Below, in pieces: positions 17,200 to 25,633 of a stretch of DNA of 64,000 bases (position 1 is its first letter; the number at the start of each line of letters is the position of its first letter). Position numbers and translations under genes: made by a program. This DNA is from Arthrobacter sp. Soil762. Lineage in GTDB: Bacteria; Actinomycetota; Actinomycetes; Actinomycetales; Micrococcaceae. The DNA lies in NCBI RefSeq assembly GCF_001428335.1, contig NZ_LMSG01000004.1, positions 1-64,000 on the forward strand, written 5' to 3'. The notes beneath the pieces were generated by a model, which was not told the DNA's origin, made no database searches, and worked only from the letters and a program-made list of their open reading frames with translations.

Positions 17200-18006
17200 C
17201 TAACCCTCCACCCAGCGGATGCCCAGCGGGCCTTCCAGCAGCCCCTCGGCAATGATCAGGTCCAGCGGCGTGGTGATTTTTATTGACTGTGTGGAGCCAT
17301 GGACGGCGTGCACGGGAACTCCCAGGAGTTCCACCAGCATGGCGTCGTCGGTGACCGCGGCAGCCTGTTCCTCGTCAAAGTCCGCCGCTGCCTGATGGGC
17401 CTGGATCAGTGTGGACAGGCGGAACCCTTGAGGCGTCTGGACCGAACGGAGCTCCTCCCGCGGCGCGGTCCCGGTCACGAGTTCCGGGGCGATGATGCTG
17501 TCGTCACCGGTCGTGGGGGTAACCATCTTCACCGTATCCACCACCGGTACGGCAGGAATCACTGCAACGGCGCCGGCAGCCAGGGAATCGACGACACGGT
17601 GGAAGACATACTCGGGCGTCAGCGCCCTGGCGGCGTCGTGGACCAGCACAGCTTCGGTGCCGTCCAGCAAGGCCGCCAACGCTGACCGGACGGAAGCGGC
17701 ACGGGTGGCACCGCCGTCGACCGTTGTCAGCACGGGAAGCGGGTTCTCCTGGTTGGCATCGTTCCCCGCCCGGAGTTCCTCGGCGAAGGCCGCGCACAAT
17801 TCCTGCAGGACTATATCTCCGGGCGGCAGGGCCACACAGATCTGGCGTGCGACTCCGGCGGCAGCGACGCCCCGGAGGGCATGCGTAAGTATGGCGTCAC
17901 TCCCCAGCGGCACGCGCGCCTTGGGCATGCCGTAACCCAGCCGCTCGCCGGACCCTGCGGCAACAATGACGACGGCGGTGACGGGGCGGGGAAGTCCGTT
18001 GTTCAT
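17200..18006 (-). CDS. ispD: 2-C-methyl-D-erythritol 4-phosphate cytidylyltransferase
   Basis: A 268-residue nucleotidyltransferase of the non-mevalonate pathway. [18 protein letters not shown] is the nucleotide-binding signature and [11 protein letters not shown] the conserved active-site segment. The frame is open to 18096, but ATG 18006 is preferred because it begins directly before the conserved strand and has TAGGCT seven bases upstream. It forms a two-gene unit with ispF. Confidence 0.95.
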   Translation of the reverse strand: MNNGLPRPVTAVVIVAAGSGERLGYGMPKARVPLGSDAILTHALRGVAAAGVARQICVALPPGDIVLQELCAAFAEELRAGNDANQENPLPVLTTVDGGATRAASVRSALAALLDGTEAVLVHDAARALTPEYVFHRVVDSLAAGAVAVIPAVPVVDTVKMVTPTTGDDSIIAPELVTGTAPREELRSVQTPQGFRLSTLIQAHQAAADFDEEQAAAVTDDAMLVELLGVPVHAVHGSTQSIKITTPLDLIIAEGLLEGPLGIRWVEG

Positions 18007-18013
18007 GCGGTCC

Positions 18014-18019
18014 AGCCTA
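18014..18019 (-). promoter_or_regulatory. -10 element of leaderless ispD promoter
   Basis: TAGGCT on the minus strand, seven bases, then ATG of ispD. It gives the ispDF pair its own promoter downstream of the carD terminator. Confidence 0.5.
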
Positions 18020-18102
18020 CGTGCCTGCGTGCCCGGCGTGCCGAATCCCACCCGCGCGACGCGCCTGCCGCTGAGGGCTGGACCGAAAAAGGGCAAAAAG
18101 AA

Positions 18103-18133
18103 ACCCCGGAGGCACTTGCGTACCCCCGGGGCT
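18103..18133 (-). terminator. Intrinsic terminator after carD
   Basis: On the minus strand a CCCCGG...CCGGGG stem is followed by TTTCTTTTT. It separates carD from ispD even though both run leftward. Confidence 0.65.
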
Positions 18134-18139
18134 CAATTC

Positions 18140-18622
18140 TTAGGAAGCCAGGACCTCGTCGAGAACGCTTGCAGCCTTCTCTTCATCAGTCTTTTCAGCC
18201 AGTGCAAGTTCTGAAATCAGAATCTGACGGGCCTTGGCCAGCATGCGCTTCTCACCTGCGGAAAGGCCCCGATCGTGATCACGGCGCCAGAGGTCGCGAA
18301 CAACCTCTGCTACCTTGATGACGTCACCGGAAGCAAGCTTCTCCAGATTTGCCTTGTATCTGCGCGACCAGTTGGTGGGTTCTTCAGTGAACTCAGCCCG
18401 GAGAACATCAAATACGTGCTCCAGACCTTCCTTGCCCACTACGTCACGGACCCCAACAAGGTCAACGTTCTCTGCTGGAACTTCAATGGTCAGATCACCC
18501 TGAGCCACCTTGAGCTTGAGATACATTTTCTCTTCGCCCTTGACAGTGCGCATCTTGATTTCTTCAATTTTTGCAGCACCGTGGTGAGGGTAAACTACTG
18601 TCTCGCCGACCTCAAATACCAT
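18140..18622 (-). CDS. carD: CarD-family RNA polymerase-binding regulator
   Basis: A 160-residue global transcription factor that binds the RNA polymerase beta subunit and stabilises open complexes, notably at rRNA promoters. The N-terminal Tudor-like domain begins [19 protein letters not shown] and the C-terminal part is helical and DNA-binding. ATG 18622 is preferred over 18658 because it matches the family start and has GGAAAGGGGAA upstream. It is divergent from the LpqE-like lipoprotein gene as in Mycobacterium tuberculosis. Confidence 0.95.
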   Translation of the reverse strand: MVFEVGETVVYPHHGAAKIEEIKMRTVKGEEKMYLKLKVAQGDLTIEVPAENVDLVGVRDVVGKEGLEHVFDVLRAEFTEEPTNWSRRYKANLEKLASGDVIKVAEVVRDLWRRDHDRGLSAGEKRMLAKARQILISELALAEKTDEEKAASVLDEVLAS

Positions 18623-18877
18623 GTGGACATTCCCCTTTCCCGCAGACCAGTTTATCACGATTCAGGCATATGACTGGCCTCGAACCGGCCCCGGAACCCC
18701 GGAAATACGCGGAAAATGGGCAGAATAGACCCCCTTCGCCCCCTTGACGAATGCAGATAATAGTGCATGCGCGGCCTGCTGCCAAGGGGAATATGACCGT
18801 GCGGAATCCTCGTTTGGGCCGGTTTGCCGCTAGGCTATGGCTGAATAATGTTTCAAGACTCTCGAGGAGTACGTGAC

Positions 18878-19438
18878 GTGCGTTTCACTGCGATGAACCG
18901 GGCCCAGGGCGGCAAACTGGCACTGGCGGCAGGTTCCCTGGCCCTCGCCCTGGCGACGATGACCGGCTGTGGCTACATCAACCCCCAGCAGACTTCTCAC
19001 CAGTACGCGGCGTCGGACGGTATCCGCGCCGACCTGGGTCCGCTGCAGCTGCGCAACATGCTGATTGTCTCCGCCGGCGAAGACAAGCCCGGCCGCCTGC
19101 TCGGCGCCGTCTACAACTCCTCTTCAAAGGACGTCAAGCTCACGGTCAACGGTGCCGACGGTTCGCAGACGCAGGTGCCGGTGAAAGCCAACTCCTACAC
19201 GCTGCTCAACGACTCCACGGATGAGGCAATCCTCAGCACCAGCGGCGGTATCGCCGGCTCCCTGGTCGATGTGAAGATCACCGAAGACGGCACCAACGTG
19301 AGCAAGACTGTCCGCGTGCCTGTCCTGGATGGTTCCCTCGCGGAGTACAAGGAGTACCTGCCGGCCGGCAGCGAACCGACCGGATCCGCCACACCCAGCC
19401 CGTCGCCGTCGGCCACCGGCACTGGTGCGGCCCACTAA
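18878..19438 (+). CDS. LpqE-like lipoprotein
   Basis: A secreted lipoprotein of 186 residues whose function I cannot assign. It begins with a signal peptide ending in the lipobox MTGC (Cys31), followed by a beta-rich domain and a Ser/Pro/Thr-rich tail. GTG 18878 is chosen because AGGAG lies eight bases upstream. Its place, divergent from carD in a carD-ispD-ispF-cysS-rlmB block, is that of lpqE in mycobacteria, so orthology is likely from context plus the lipoprotein signal. It would sit on the outer face of the membrane. Confidence 0.8.
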   Translation: MRFTAMNRAQGGKLALAAGSLALALATMTGCGYINPQQTSHQYAASDGIRADLGPLQLRNMLIVSAGEDKPGRLLGAVYNSSSKDVKLTVNGADGSQTQVPVKANSYTLLNDSTDEAILSTSGGIAGSLVDVKITEDGTNVSKTVRVPVLDGSLAEYKEYLPAGSEPTGSATPSPSPSATGTGAAH

Positions 19439-19450
19439 GCAGCAGCAAAG

Positions 19451-19494
19451 CACAAAAAGGAGGGGCTCCCCGCGGGGAGCCCCTCCTTTTTGTG
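19451..19494. terminator. Perfectly palindromic bidirectional terminator
   Basis: A 44-base perfect palindrome centred on CCGCGG with A-tracts and T-tracts at the ends (CACAAAAAGGAGGGGCTCCC and complement). It lies between the convergent lipoprotein and regX3 genes and can serve both. Confidence 0.9.
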
Positions 19495-19545
19495 CACTTG
19501 AAGTCTGGTGCGCCTGATGCCCGGCGTGCCATACGGCGGAGAGGC

Positions 19546-20226
19546 CTACGGCTCGAACTTGTAGCCCAGGCCGCGGACGGTTACCAGGAAACGCGGTATG
19601 GACGGGTCGGGCTCGATCTTGCCGCGCAGCCGCTTGACATGCACATCCAGGGTTTTGGTGTCCCCCACGTAGTCCGAACCCCAGACCCGGTCGATCAGCT
19701 GGCCGCGGGTGAGTACGCGGCCGGAGTTGCGCAGCAGCATTTCCAGCAACTCGAACTCCTTCAGCGGCAAGAGGACCTGCTGGCCATCCACGCTGACCAC
19801 ATGCCGTTCGATGTCCATCCGGACAGGGCCGGCCTGGACTGTGGCCGAGATCAGTTCCTCGGGTTCACCTTGCCGGCGGAGTACGGCCCGGACGCGGGCC
19901 ACCAGCTCGCGGGAGGAGTAGGGCTTGGTGACGTAGTCGTCAGCGCCCAGCTCCAGGCCAACCACCTTGTCAATCTCGGAGTCCTTGGCCGTCAGCATGA
20001 TGACCGGAACGCTGGAGCGCTGCCGCAGCTGGCGGCAGACCTCGGTGCCCGACAGGCCGGGGAGCTGCAGGTCCAGCAGCACCAGATCCGCCCCGTTCCG
20101 GTCGAATTCGGTGATGGCGTCGAGGCCGTTGTCCACCACTTCTACCTCGAACCCCTCCTTGCCCAGTAGATAGGACAACGGATCACTGAACGATTCTTCG
20201 TCTTCGACAATCAAAATCCTGCTCAA
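19546..20226 (-). CDS. regX3: Response regulator RegX3, OmpR/PhoB type
   Basis: A 226-residue DNA-binding regulator paired with SenX3. The receiver domain has Asp9/Glu10, phosphoacceptor Asp52 in LVLLDLQLPG, and Lys in VTKPYS near 101. The winged-helix domain ends in the typical TVRGLGYKFEP. It overlaps the senX3 stop by four bases. By family and by the nearby phoU it should activate phosphate-starvation genes. Confidence 0.93.
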   Translation of the reverse strand: MSRILIVEDEESFSDPLSYLLGKEGFEVEVVDNGLDAITEFDRNGADLVLLDLQLPGLSGTEVCRQLRQRSSVPVIMLTAKDSEIDKVVGLELGADDYVTKPYSSRELVARVRAVLRRQGEPEELISATVQAGPVRMDIERHVVSVDGQQVLLPLKEFELLEMLLRNSGRVLTRGQLIDRVWGSDYVGDTKTLDVHVKRLRGKIEPDPSIPRFLVTVRGLGYKFEP

Positions 20227-21440
20227 GCGCTAGCTCCTTGCTCATGTACGCCGCGTTCTTTTCTGCGCACGGGTACGGCTGGTTCTTTGACACCTGCGGT
20301 ATCCGGTGCGTCCTGGCTTTCCATCTCAGGCAGCCGCAGGGTGAAAGTGGAACCCTGGCCGGGCCGTGACCACAAAGTCACTTCACCGCCATGGTTGGAG
20401 GCAACGTGTTTGACGATGCTAAGGCCCAGGCCCGTTCCGCCCGTGTGGCGCGAACGCGCCGCATCCACCCGGTAGAAGCGCTCAAACACGCGCTCCTGGT
20501 CCTCCGGGGTCAGCCCCTCGCCCTGATCCGTGACCGACACTGCGATCAGCCCGTCCTTTGACCGGACGCCCACGCCCACCCTGGTGTTCTCCGGGGAGTA
20601 TCGGATGGCGTTGTCGATCAGGTTACGCAGGGCGGTAACCAGCAGGTCCCGGTCACCAAAGACGGTGGCCTTAACCCGCTCCCCCACCACGATCCGGATG
20701 TTCTTGCTTTCAGCGGGGAGCTGGGAACGGTCCACCGCTTCCGTGATGACCGCGTTGATGTCCACGGCCTTGCCCTCTTGGGACACGCTGGCACCTTGGA
20801 GGCGAGACAGCTCGATGATGTCCTGGACCAGGGCGGCCAGCCGGGTTGACTCCTTGTGCATACGCTTGGCGAACCGGCGAACTGCTTGTTCGTCGTCGGC
20901 CGAGGACTCCAGTGCCTCGGCCAGCAGGGAAATTGCGCCCACCGGGGTCTTCAGCTCGTGGGACACGTTGGCCACGAAGTCGTTGCGGATCTCTTCCGTG
21001 CGGGTAATTTCGGTGCGGTCGTCGGCCAGAAGCACGATATATTCCTCGCCGAGCATGGCCGCCCGGACCTGCACGATGATGGTGCCGTGACCCAGCGGAC
21101 CGCGCTGCAGCTCCAGCCGTTTTTCCAGGATCACGCCATCACGGCGCACACCGGCCGTCATGTCCAGAAGTTCTTTGTGGACCACCGTATGGCCGCGCAC
21201 CAGGCCATACGCATAAGCTGCCGGGCTGGCGCGCACCACACCGTCCACGGCGTCAACCACCACAAAAGCCCGTCCGACGACGGCCAGTACTTCCGCGGCG
21301 CCGGCCGGCAAAGCGAGTTCGTCGACGTCGACGTCAACAAGCTGGCGCTGCTTTTCACTGATCCTGAACGCGAGCACGCCAAAGGTGCCGAGCGACAGGC
21401 CGACCAGGCCGGCGATGACACCGATGAGCATAGGATCCAC
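20223..21440 (-). CDS. senX3: Sensor histidine kinase SenX3
   Basis: A 405-residue membrane histidine kinase. One clear hydrophobic segment lies at 4-25, followed by a PAS-like region, the H-box VANVSHELKTPVG (His near 160), the N-box LIDNAIRYSPENT and the ATP-binding motifs DQGEGL and GGTGLGLSIVKH. The GTG start at 21440 has TAAGCT six bases upstream. It is transcribed leftward with regX3 and is divergent from phoU, with which it shares a PHO-box-bearing region. Confidence 0.93.
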   Translation of the reverse strand: MDPMLIGVIAGLVGLSLGTFGVLAFRISEKQRQLVDVDVDELALPAGAAEVLAVVGRAFVVVDAVDGVVRASPAAYAYGLVRGHTVVHKELLDMTAGVRRDGVILEKRLELQRGPLGHGTIIVQVRAAMLGEEYIVLLADDRTEITRTEEIRNDFVANVSHELKTPVGAISLLAEALESSADDEQAVRRFAKRMHKESTRLAALVQDIIELSRLQGASVSQEGKAVDINAVITEAVDRSQLPAESKNIRIVVGERVKATVFGDRDLLVTALRNLIDNAIRYSPENTRVGVGVRSKDGLIAVSVTDQGEGLTPEDQERVFERFYRVDAARSRHTGGTGLGLSIVKHVASNHGGEVTLWSRPGQGSTFTLRLPEMESQDAPDTAGVKEPAVPVRRKERGVHEQGASA

Positions 21441-21446
21441 ACATCC

Positions 21447-21452
21447 AGCTTA
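21447..21452 (-). promoter_or_regulatory. -10 element of leaderless senX3 promoter
   Basis: TAAGCT on the minus strand, six bases, then GTG of senX3. Confidence 0.5.
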
Positions 21453-21500
21453 GGCCGTGGTTCCTGTCGAGACGGTGCGTCATGGCCCATTACGGGGACG

Positions 21501-21544
21501 GTTCAGCTAACGTTCATCTACAACCGACTAATCGTTTACCGCAC
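21501..21544 (+). promoter_or_regulatory. PHO-box-like array upstream of phoU
   Basis: Four units in exact 11-base phase: GTTCAGCTAAC, GTTCATCTACA, ACCGACTAATC and GTTTACCGCAC. Three match the GTTCA-type direct-repeat units bound by actinobacterial PhoP/RegX3-class regulators. The last unit overlaps the -35 position of a possible -10, TATATG at 21556-21561, which suits activation of phoU. The same array lies about 60 bases from the senX3 start and could also give autoregulation. Confidence 0.7.
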
Positions 21545-21633
21545 GCTGACAAAGTTATATGTTGGAGTGCCGAATGGCGACATGAGTTCCGTCTGCCACC
21601 CGAGGGGCGGAGTTCCAAAGAAAGGACGCCCAC

Positions 21634-22287
21634 GTGCGTAAGGTTTTTCAGGAAGAGCTGACCCAGGTGGGTGAGCAGCTGGTGGAGATTTCGCGGTTGG
21701 TCAGCGAGGCATTGGCGAAAGCCTCGACGTCCTTCCAGGTTGCCGACGTTGATCTGGCAGAGGACGTCATCGCCGCGGACGCCCGTATCGACTTTTTGCA
21801 GACCAGCCTGGATGAGCGCGCTATCGACATCCTCGCACTGCAGGGGCCGGTGGCCAGCGATCTGCGGATGATCGTGGGCTCCCTGCGCATGAGCGCTTCC
21901 CTGGAGCGGATGGGGGACCTGGCCCGCCATATTGCCCAGCTGGCCCGGCTGCGTTTCCCGTCCACCGTTATCCCTGCATCCATGACGGAAACGTTCAACA
22001 AAATGGCCGAGCAGGACCAACTTATCGCCGACAAGCTTATTGTCCTGCTGGAATCCCGGGACCTCGAAGTGGCCCGCGACATCCACAAGGCCAACAACAC
22101 CATCGACGATCTCCACCTGAGCGTGTTCAAGGCGATCGCCGCGCCGGACTGGGCCGAGTCCCCCGCCACCACCGTGGACGTGGCCTTGGCCAGCCGCTAC
22201 TTCGAACGGTTCGCTGACCACGGCGTGTCTGTGGCCCGCAAGGTCACCTACCTCGTCACCGGCGAATGGCAGGGGCAGGGCTTCTAG
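21634..22287 (+). CDS. phoU: Phosphate signalling protein PhoU
   Basis: A 217-residue all-helical cytoplasmic protein with two PhoU repeats (DLAEDVIAADARID and VARDIHKANNTIDD regions carry the acidic metal-cluster residues). PhoU links the Pst phosphate transporter state to the histidine kinase and damps its activity when phosphate is ample. It starts at GTG with AAAGGA nine or so bases upstream and lies divergent from senX3/regX3 behind a PHO-box-like array. The pst genes themselves are not in this window. Confidence 0.93.
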   Translation: MRKVFQEELTQVGEQLVEISRLVSEALAKASTSFQVADVDLAEDVIAADARIDFLQTSLDERAIDILALQGPVASDLRMIVGSLRMSASLERMGDLARHIAQLARLRFPSTVIPASMTETFNKMAEQDQLIADKLIVLLESRDLEVARDIHKANNTIDDLHLSVFKAIAAPDWAESPATTVDVALASRYFERFADHGVSVARKVTYLVTGEWQGQGF

Positions 22288-22307
22288 CCGCTCCCTAAAC
22301 CACATAC

Positions 22308-22346
22308 GACGGCGGGCCGGTCACCTCAGGTGACCGGCCCGCCGTC
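22308..22346. terminator. Terminator between phoU and gpm
   Basis: An 18-bp perfect GC-rich inverted repeat (GACGGCGGGCCGGTCACC and complement) with a 3-base centre, located between convergent genes. Confidence 0.8.
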
Positions 22347-22363
22347 GTTCGTTAACTACGGCC

Positions 22364-23110
22364 TTATTTCTTGCCTTGGTTCGCCACTGCCAGGATGGCT
22401 TCCGCAGCCGCGTCCGGGTCCAGGTAGGTGCCGCCTCGCTTGATCGGCTGGAAGTCCTCGTCCAGGTCGTAGACCAGCGGGATGCCCGTGGGGATGTTCA
22501 GGCTGGCGATGGCGTCGTCGCTGATGCCATCCAGGTGCTTGACCAGGGCGCGCAGCGAGTTGCCGTGGGCTGTAACCAGAACGGTCTTGCCGGCTTTGAG
22601 GTCTTCCTTGATGTCCGATTCCCAGTAAGGAAGCAGGCGGACCAGGACATCCTTGAGGCACTCGGTGCGGGGCAGTGCGTCGCCGAGGTCCGCGTAACGG
22701 GGGTCATGGGCTTGGGAGAACTCGGAGTCGTCGGACAGGGGCGGCGGCGGGGTGTCGTAGGACCGGCGCCATTCCATGAACTGCTCCTCGCCGTATTCGG
22801 CCAGGGTCTGTGCCTTGTCCTTGCCCTGCAGGGCGCCGTAGTGGCGTTCGTTCAGGCGCCAGTCCCGCTTGACGGGGATCCAGCCGCGGTCGGCCTTGTC
22901 CAGGGAGATGTTGGCCGTGTTGATGGCCCGCTTCAGGAGCGAGGTGTAGAGGACATCCGGGAGAAGATCGTTCTCAACCAGGAGCTCGCCGCCGCGTGCT
23001 GCTTCCTCGCGGCCCTGGTCGTTGAGGTCAACGTCCACCCAGCCGGTGAACAGGTTCTTGGCGTTCCATTCGCTGTGGCCGTGGCGCAGCAGAATCAGCT
23101 TGTAAGTCAT
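22364..23110 (-). CDS. gpmA: 2,3-bisphosphoglycerate-dependent phosphoglycerate mutase
   Basis: A 248-residue glycolytic enzyme interconverting 3- and 2-phosphoglycerate. [10 protein letters not shown] carries the phosphorylated His10, GWVDVDL and [12 protein letters not shown] are substrate-site motifs, and [14 protein letters not shown] carries the second catalytic His. Length is typical. ATG 23110 has TAGGAT seven bases upstream and no ribosome site. The gpm-senX3-regX3 grouping recalls mycobacteria, where these genes are also neighbours. Confidence 0.95.
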   Translation of the reverse strand: MTYKLILLRHGHSEWNAKNLFTGWVDVDLNDQGREEAARGGELLVENDLLPDVLYTSLLKRAINTANISLDKADRGWIPVKRDWRLNERHYGALQGKDKAQTLAEYGEEQFMEWRRSYDTPPPPLSDDSEFSQAHDPRYADLGDALPRTECLKDVLVRLLPYWESDIKEDLKAGKTVLVTAHGNSLRALVKHLDGISDDAIASLNIPTGIPLVYDLDEDFQPIKRGGTYLDPDAAAEAILAVANQGKK

Positions 23111-23117
23111 GATTTTT

Positions 23118-23123
23118 ATCCTA
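23118..23123 (-). promoter_or_regulatory. -10 element of leaderless gpmA promoter
   Basis: TAGGAT on the minus strand, seven bases, then ATG of gpmA. Confidence 0.55.
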
Positions 23124-23176
23124 GCCGAGGCACGGCGCCGCCCGCCTTGCGTTACAAAGGCCCTGCGTTACAAGGA

Positions 23177-23182
23177 TAGGGT
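23177..23182 (+). promoter_or_regulatory. -10 element of leaderless methyltransferase promoter
   Basis: TAGGGT, six bases, then GTG at 23189. It is divergent from the gpmA promoter 54 bases away. Confidence 0.5.
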
Positions 23183-23188
23183 TGGGCC

Positions 23189-24013
23189 GTGGTGCAAAAA
23201 GCTGAACGCGTGAGCGCTCCCCATGGCCGGAGCGGCAGGCCGGTCGGAAACGTAACCCGGGGCACCACCAATCCCAACCGGATGCGGCGGGTGGACCGCT
23301 GGCTCACCGGCCCCCAGGCCTGGCGCCTGCGCGCGGCCGTTGACCCGCTCGTGGTTGACCTGGGCTACGGCGCAACGCCGGCCACCGCCGTCGAACTTTT
23401 TGAACGCCTCCGCGCAGTCCGGCCGGACGTCCGCGTGTGCGGAATCGAAATCGAGCCGGAGCGCGTCCGGATCGCCAAGGCGCTCGAGCGGCCGGGGCTG
23501 AGCTTTCAGGTGGGCGGTTTCGAATTGCCGCTGCCCGGGCGCCCCGTGCTGGTCCGCGCCTTCAACGTCCTGCGGCAGTACGAAGAGGCCGATGTGGCGG
23601 GGATCTGGCGACTGGTCCAGGGCCGGCTCGCCCCCGGCGGCCTCTTTATCGACGGTACCTGCGATGAGATCGGGCGGCGGGTGACGTGGGTTGCCCTCGA
23701 CGCCGAGCGGCCGTTGTCACTGAGCATGTCCGTGCGGTTCGGCAGCTTTGACCTGCCCTCGGAAATTGCCGAGCGGTTGCCGAAGGCGCTGATCCACCGC
23801 AACGTTCCGGGAGAGCCTGTCCACCGGCTGATGCAGGCCATGGACCGGGCCTGGCTGGAGTCGGCGCCGCTGGCGTCATTCGGCAACAGGCAGCGCTGGC
23901 ACGCCATGTGCAGGGCATTGCTCGACGGCGGGTGGCCGGTTCAGGACGGCCCGGCGCGGTGGCGCCTCGGCGAACTAACGGTGGCCTGGGAAGCGGTGGC
24001 GCCGTCGGTCTAG
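23189..24013 (+). CDS. Class I SAM-dependent methyltransferase, unknown substrate
   Basis: A 274-residue cytoplasmic protein with a Rossmann-fold methyltransferase core. PLVVDLGYGATP (near 53) is motif I for SAM, CGIEIEPERV the acidic strand-2 end, and APGGLFIDGTCDE the post-core strand. A basic N-terminal stretch (RMRRVDRWL) could contact nucleic acid. The substrate cannot be told from the sequence. It is a single gene divergent from gpmA with a leaderless-type start. Confidence 0.8.
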   Translation: MVQKAERVSAPHGRSGRPVGNVTRGTTNPNRMRRVDRWLTGPQAWRLRAAVDPLVVDLGYGATPATAVELFERLRAVRPDVRVCGIEIEPERVRIAKALERPGLSFQVGGFELPLPGRPVLVRAFNVLRQYEEADVAGIWRLVQGRLAPGGLFIDGTCDEIGRRVTWVALDAERPLSLSMSVRFGSFDLPSEIAERLPKALIHRNVPGEPVHRLMQAMDRAWLESAPLASFGNRQRWHAMCRALLDGGWPVQDGPARWRLGELTVAWEAVAPSV

Positions 24014-24029
24014 TGGGGGCCGGTGGGGA

Positions 24030-24380
24030 TCACCAGCCGCCGTAGGGCCCCGTATTACGGCTACCGCCGCGGCCCGCGTCCTTGACCGCTGGCCGGACGT
24101 CTGCGAGGTAAATGGACGCTGCCACCACAGCGGCGAGCCCAAAGAGGCCAAGCGTGCCGAAGATTCCGCCGCTGCTGAAGAGCGAGATGGCGCCGATCAG
24201 GGTGGCACCGCCGGTCAGTGCCAGCCAGAAGGTCTTGGTTCGTTTTCCGGTCGCTTCAAAGGCGGCGGACTTGTGCCTGACGCAGTCCAGCAGAGCCCAC
24301 ACTTCAAGTCCGAATGCCACCAGGGCAAGGATAAAAAACACTGCCAGCTCTACAGGCCGAATTATCAGTTCACCGTCCAC
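24030..24380 (-). CDS. DUF2516-family membrane protein
   Basis: A 116-residue protein with about three hydrophobic segments (near 12-32, 50-70 and 72-92) and a Gly-rich C-terminus. It resembles the actinobacterial DUF2516 family, whose function is unknown. Its GTG start is six bases from a TAGGCT element that overlaps the stop codon of the upstream PLP enzyme, so it appears to have its own leaderless promoter. Confidence 0.8.
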   Translation of the reverse strand: MDGELIIRPVELAVFFILALVAFGLEVWALLDCVRHKSAAFEATGKRTKTFWLALTGGATLIGAISLFSSGGIFGTLGLFGLAAVVAASIYLADVRPAVKDAGRGGSRNTGPYGGW

Positions 24381-24386
24381 CGTCCA

Positions 24387-24392
24387 AGCCTA
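24387..24392 (-). promoter_or_regulatory. -10 element of leaderless DUF2516 gene
   Basis: TAGGCT on the minus strand, six bases, then GTG at 24380. Its TAG is the stop codon of the upstream gene. Confidence 0.45.
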
Positions 24393-25580
24393 GCGGCCCA
24401 GTGAGTCGAGCGCCTGCTTCAAATCGGCCCAGAGGTCCTCAATATTTTCAATGCCGACGCTCAGCCGCACCAGGTTGTCCGGGACACTCAGCGGCTCGGC
24501 GGCGTGCCGGCGGCGCCGTTCGATCAGCGATTCCACCCCGCCCAGGGATGTCGCCGGGAGCCAGAGCTGCAGCGCGCGGACCAGTTTGTCCGCGGCGTCT
24601 GCTCCGCTCAGGCCGGCAACCGGCGCGATCTGCACGCACACAATCGAACCGAAGCCCGACATCTGGGTCTTGGCCCGTTCATGGCCGGGATCCGTGGGGA
24701 GGCCGGGGAACCGGATGCTATCGATCAGGGGGTGTGTGCTCAGGCGTTCCGCCAGGACCGCGGCAGAAGCCTGAGACCGTTCCACACGCAGCGCGAGGGT
24801 CCGGAGCCCGCGCAGCGCCAGCCATGCCTCGAACGGCCCGGCGATACCGCCATGAATGATGCGGTGGTGCAGCAGCGCTGCCCGGATGTCAGGGTTGGAC
24901 GTCACCAAGGCGCCGAGGACGACGTCGGAATGTCCGGCCAGGTATTTGGTCACCGAGTGAAGAACGACGTCGGAACCCAGGCTCAGTGGCTGCTGGACCA
25001 ACGGCGTGGAGAACGTATTGTCCGTCACCACAATGGCGCCCACCCGGTGGGCCGCCGCGGTGAGTTCGCGGATATCGGCGATGCCCAGCATCGGGTTGGT
25101 GGGGCTCTCAAGCCACAGCATCCTGGCCGCTTTCGCGTCCGGTCCCCGCGGCGCGAGCTGTGCTTTGACTGCGTCAGTGTCCGTGATGTCCACAGTCCGC
25201 AGTTCCATGAAGCCCTTCTGCGCCAACTCCGTGGCCATCACGAGCGAACCCGCATAACTGTGCGACGGCATCACCAGGACGCCGCCGGCGGGCAGCAAGG
25301 ACAGCGCCGAACTGACGGCCGCGAGTCCGGACGCGTAGAGCAGGCCGGGCAGTTCAGATCCTTCAAGCTGGCCCAAGGCCTCCTCAAAGGGATCCCAGGT
25401 GGGGTTGGAGTAGCGGCCGTAGCCCCGGTCCCCGTCGCCCAGCGCTCCCGTGCCGAAGTACGTGGAGGACAGCACGATGGGCGGGTTGACGGGCTCGTCC
25501 CGCTCACGCGGCGGCCGGCCGGCGGCAACCACCACGGTTTCGGCCGACAGGGACGCTGCATACTGTTCCGAGAGACTCAT
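24390..25580 (-). CDS. Cystathionine gamma-synthase/lyase family PLP enzyme
   Basis: A 396-residue trans-sulfuration enzyme of the Cys/Met metabolism family. GYGRYSNPTWDPFE, YASGLAAVSSAL, WLESPTNPML, VTDNTFSTP and SVTKYLAGHSDV (PLP Lys near 211) are the family motifs. It could be a cystathionine gamma-synthase (metB) or a lyase; the motifs do not separate these. The ATG start has TACGCT six bases upstream. It is divergent from tmk. Confidence 0.88.
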   Translation of the reverse strand: MSLSEQYAASLSAETVVVAAGRPPRERDEPVNPPIVLSSTYFGTGALGDGDRGYGRYSNPTWDPFEEALGQLEGSELPGLLYASGLAAVSSALSLLPAGGVLVMPSHSYAGSLVMATELAQKGFMELRTVDITDTDAVKAQLAPRGPDAKAARMLWLESPTNPMLGIADIRELTAAAHRVGAIVVTDNTFSTPLVQQPLSLGSDVVLHSVTKYLAGHSDVVLGALVTSNPDIRAALLHHRIIHGGIAGPFEAWLALRGLRTLALRVERSQASAAVLAERLSTHPLIDSIRFPGLPTDPGHERAKTQMSGFGSIVCVQIAPVAGLSGADAADKLVRALQLWLPATSLGGVESLIERRRRHAAEPLSVPDNLVRLSVGIENIEDLWADLKQALDSLGR

Positions 25581-25586
25581 GGAGAA

Positions 25587-25592
25587 AGCGTA
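25587..25592 (-). promoter_or_regulatory. -10 element of leaderless PLP-enzyme promoter
   Basis: TACGCT on the minus strand, six bases, then ATG at 25580. The divergent tmk element lies 29 bases away. Confidence 0.5.
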
Positions 25593-25621
25593 CTTGGACG
25601 TGCAGCGGCTCCCGAAGTCGG

Positions 25622-25627
25622 TAGTCT
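25622..25627 (+). promoter_or_regulatory. -10 element of leaderless tmk-holB promoter
   Basis: TAGTCT, six bases, then GTG of tmk. No ribosome-binding sequence is present. Confidence 0.55.
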
Positions 25628-25633
25628 AGACCA

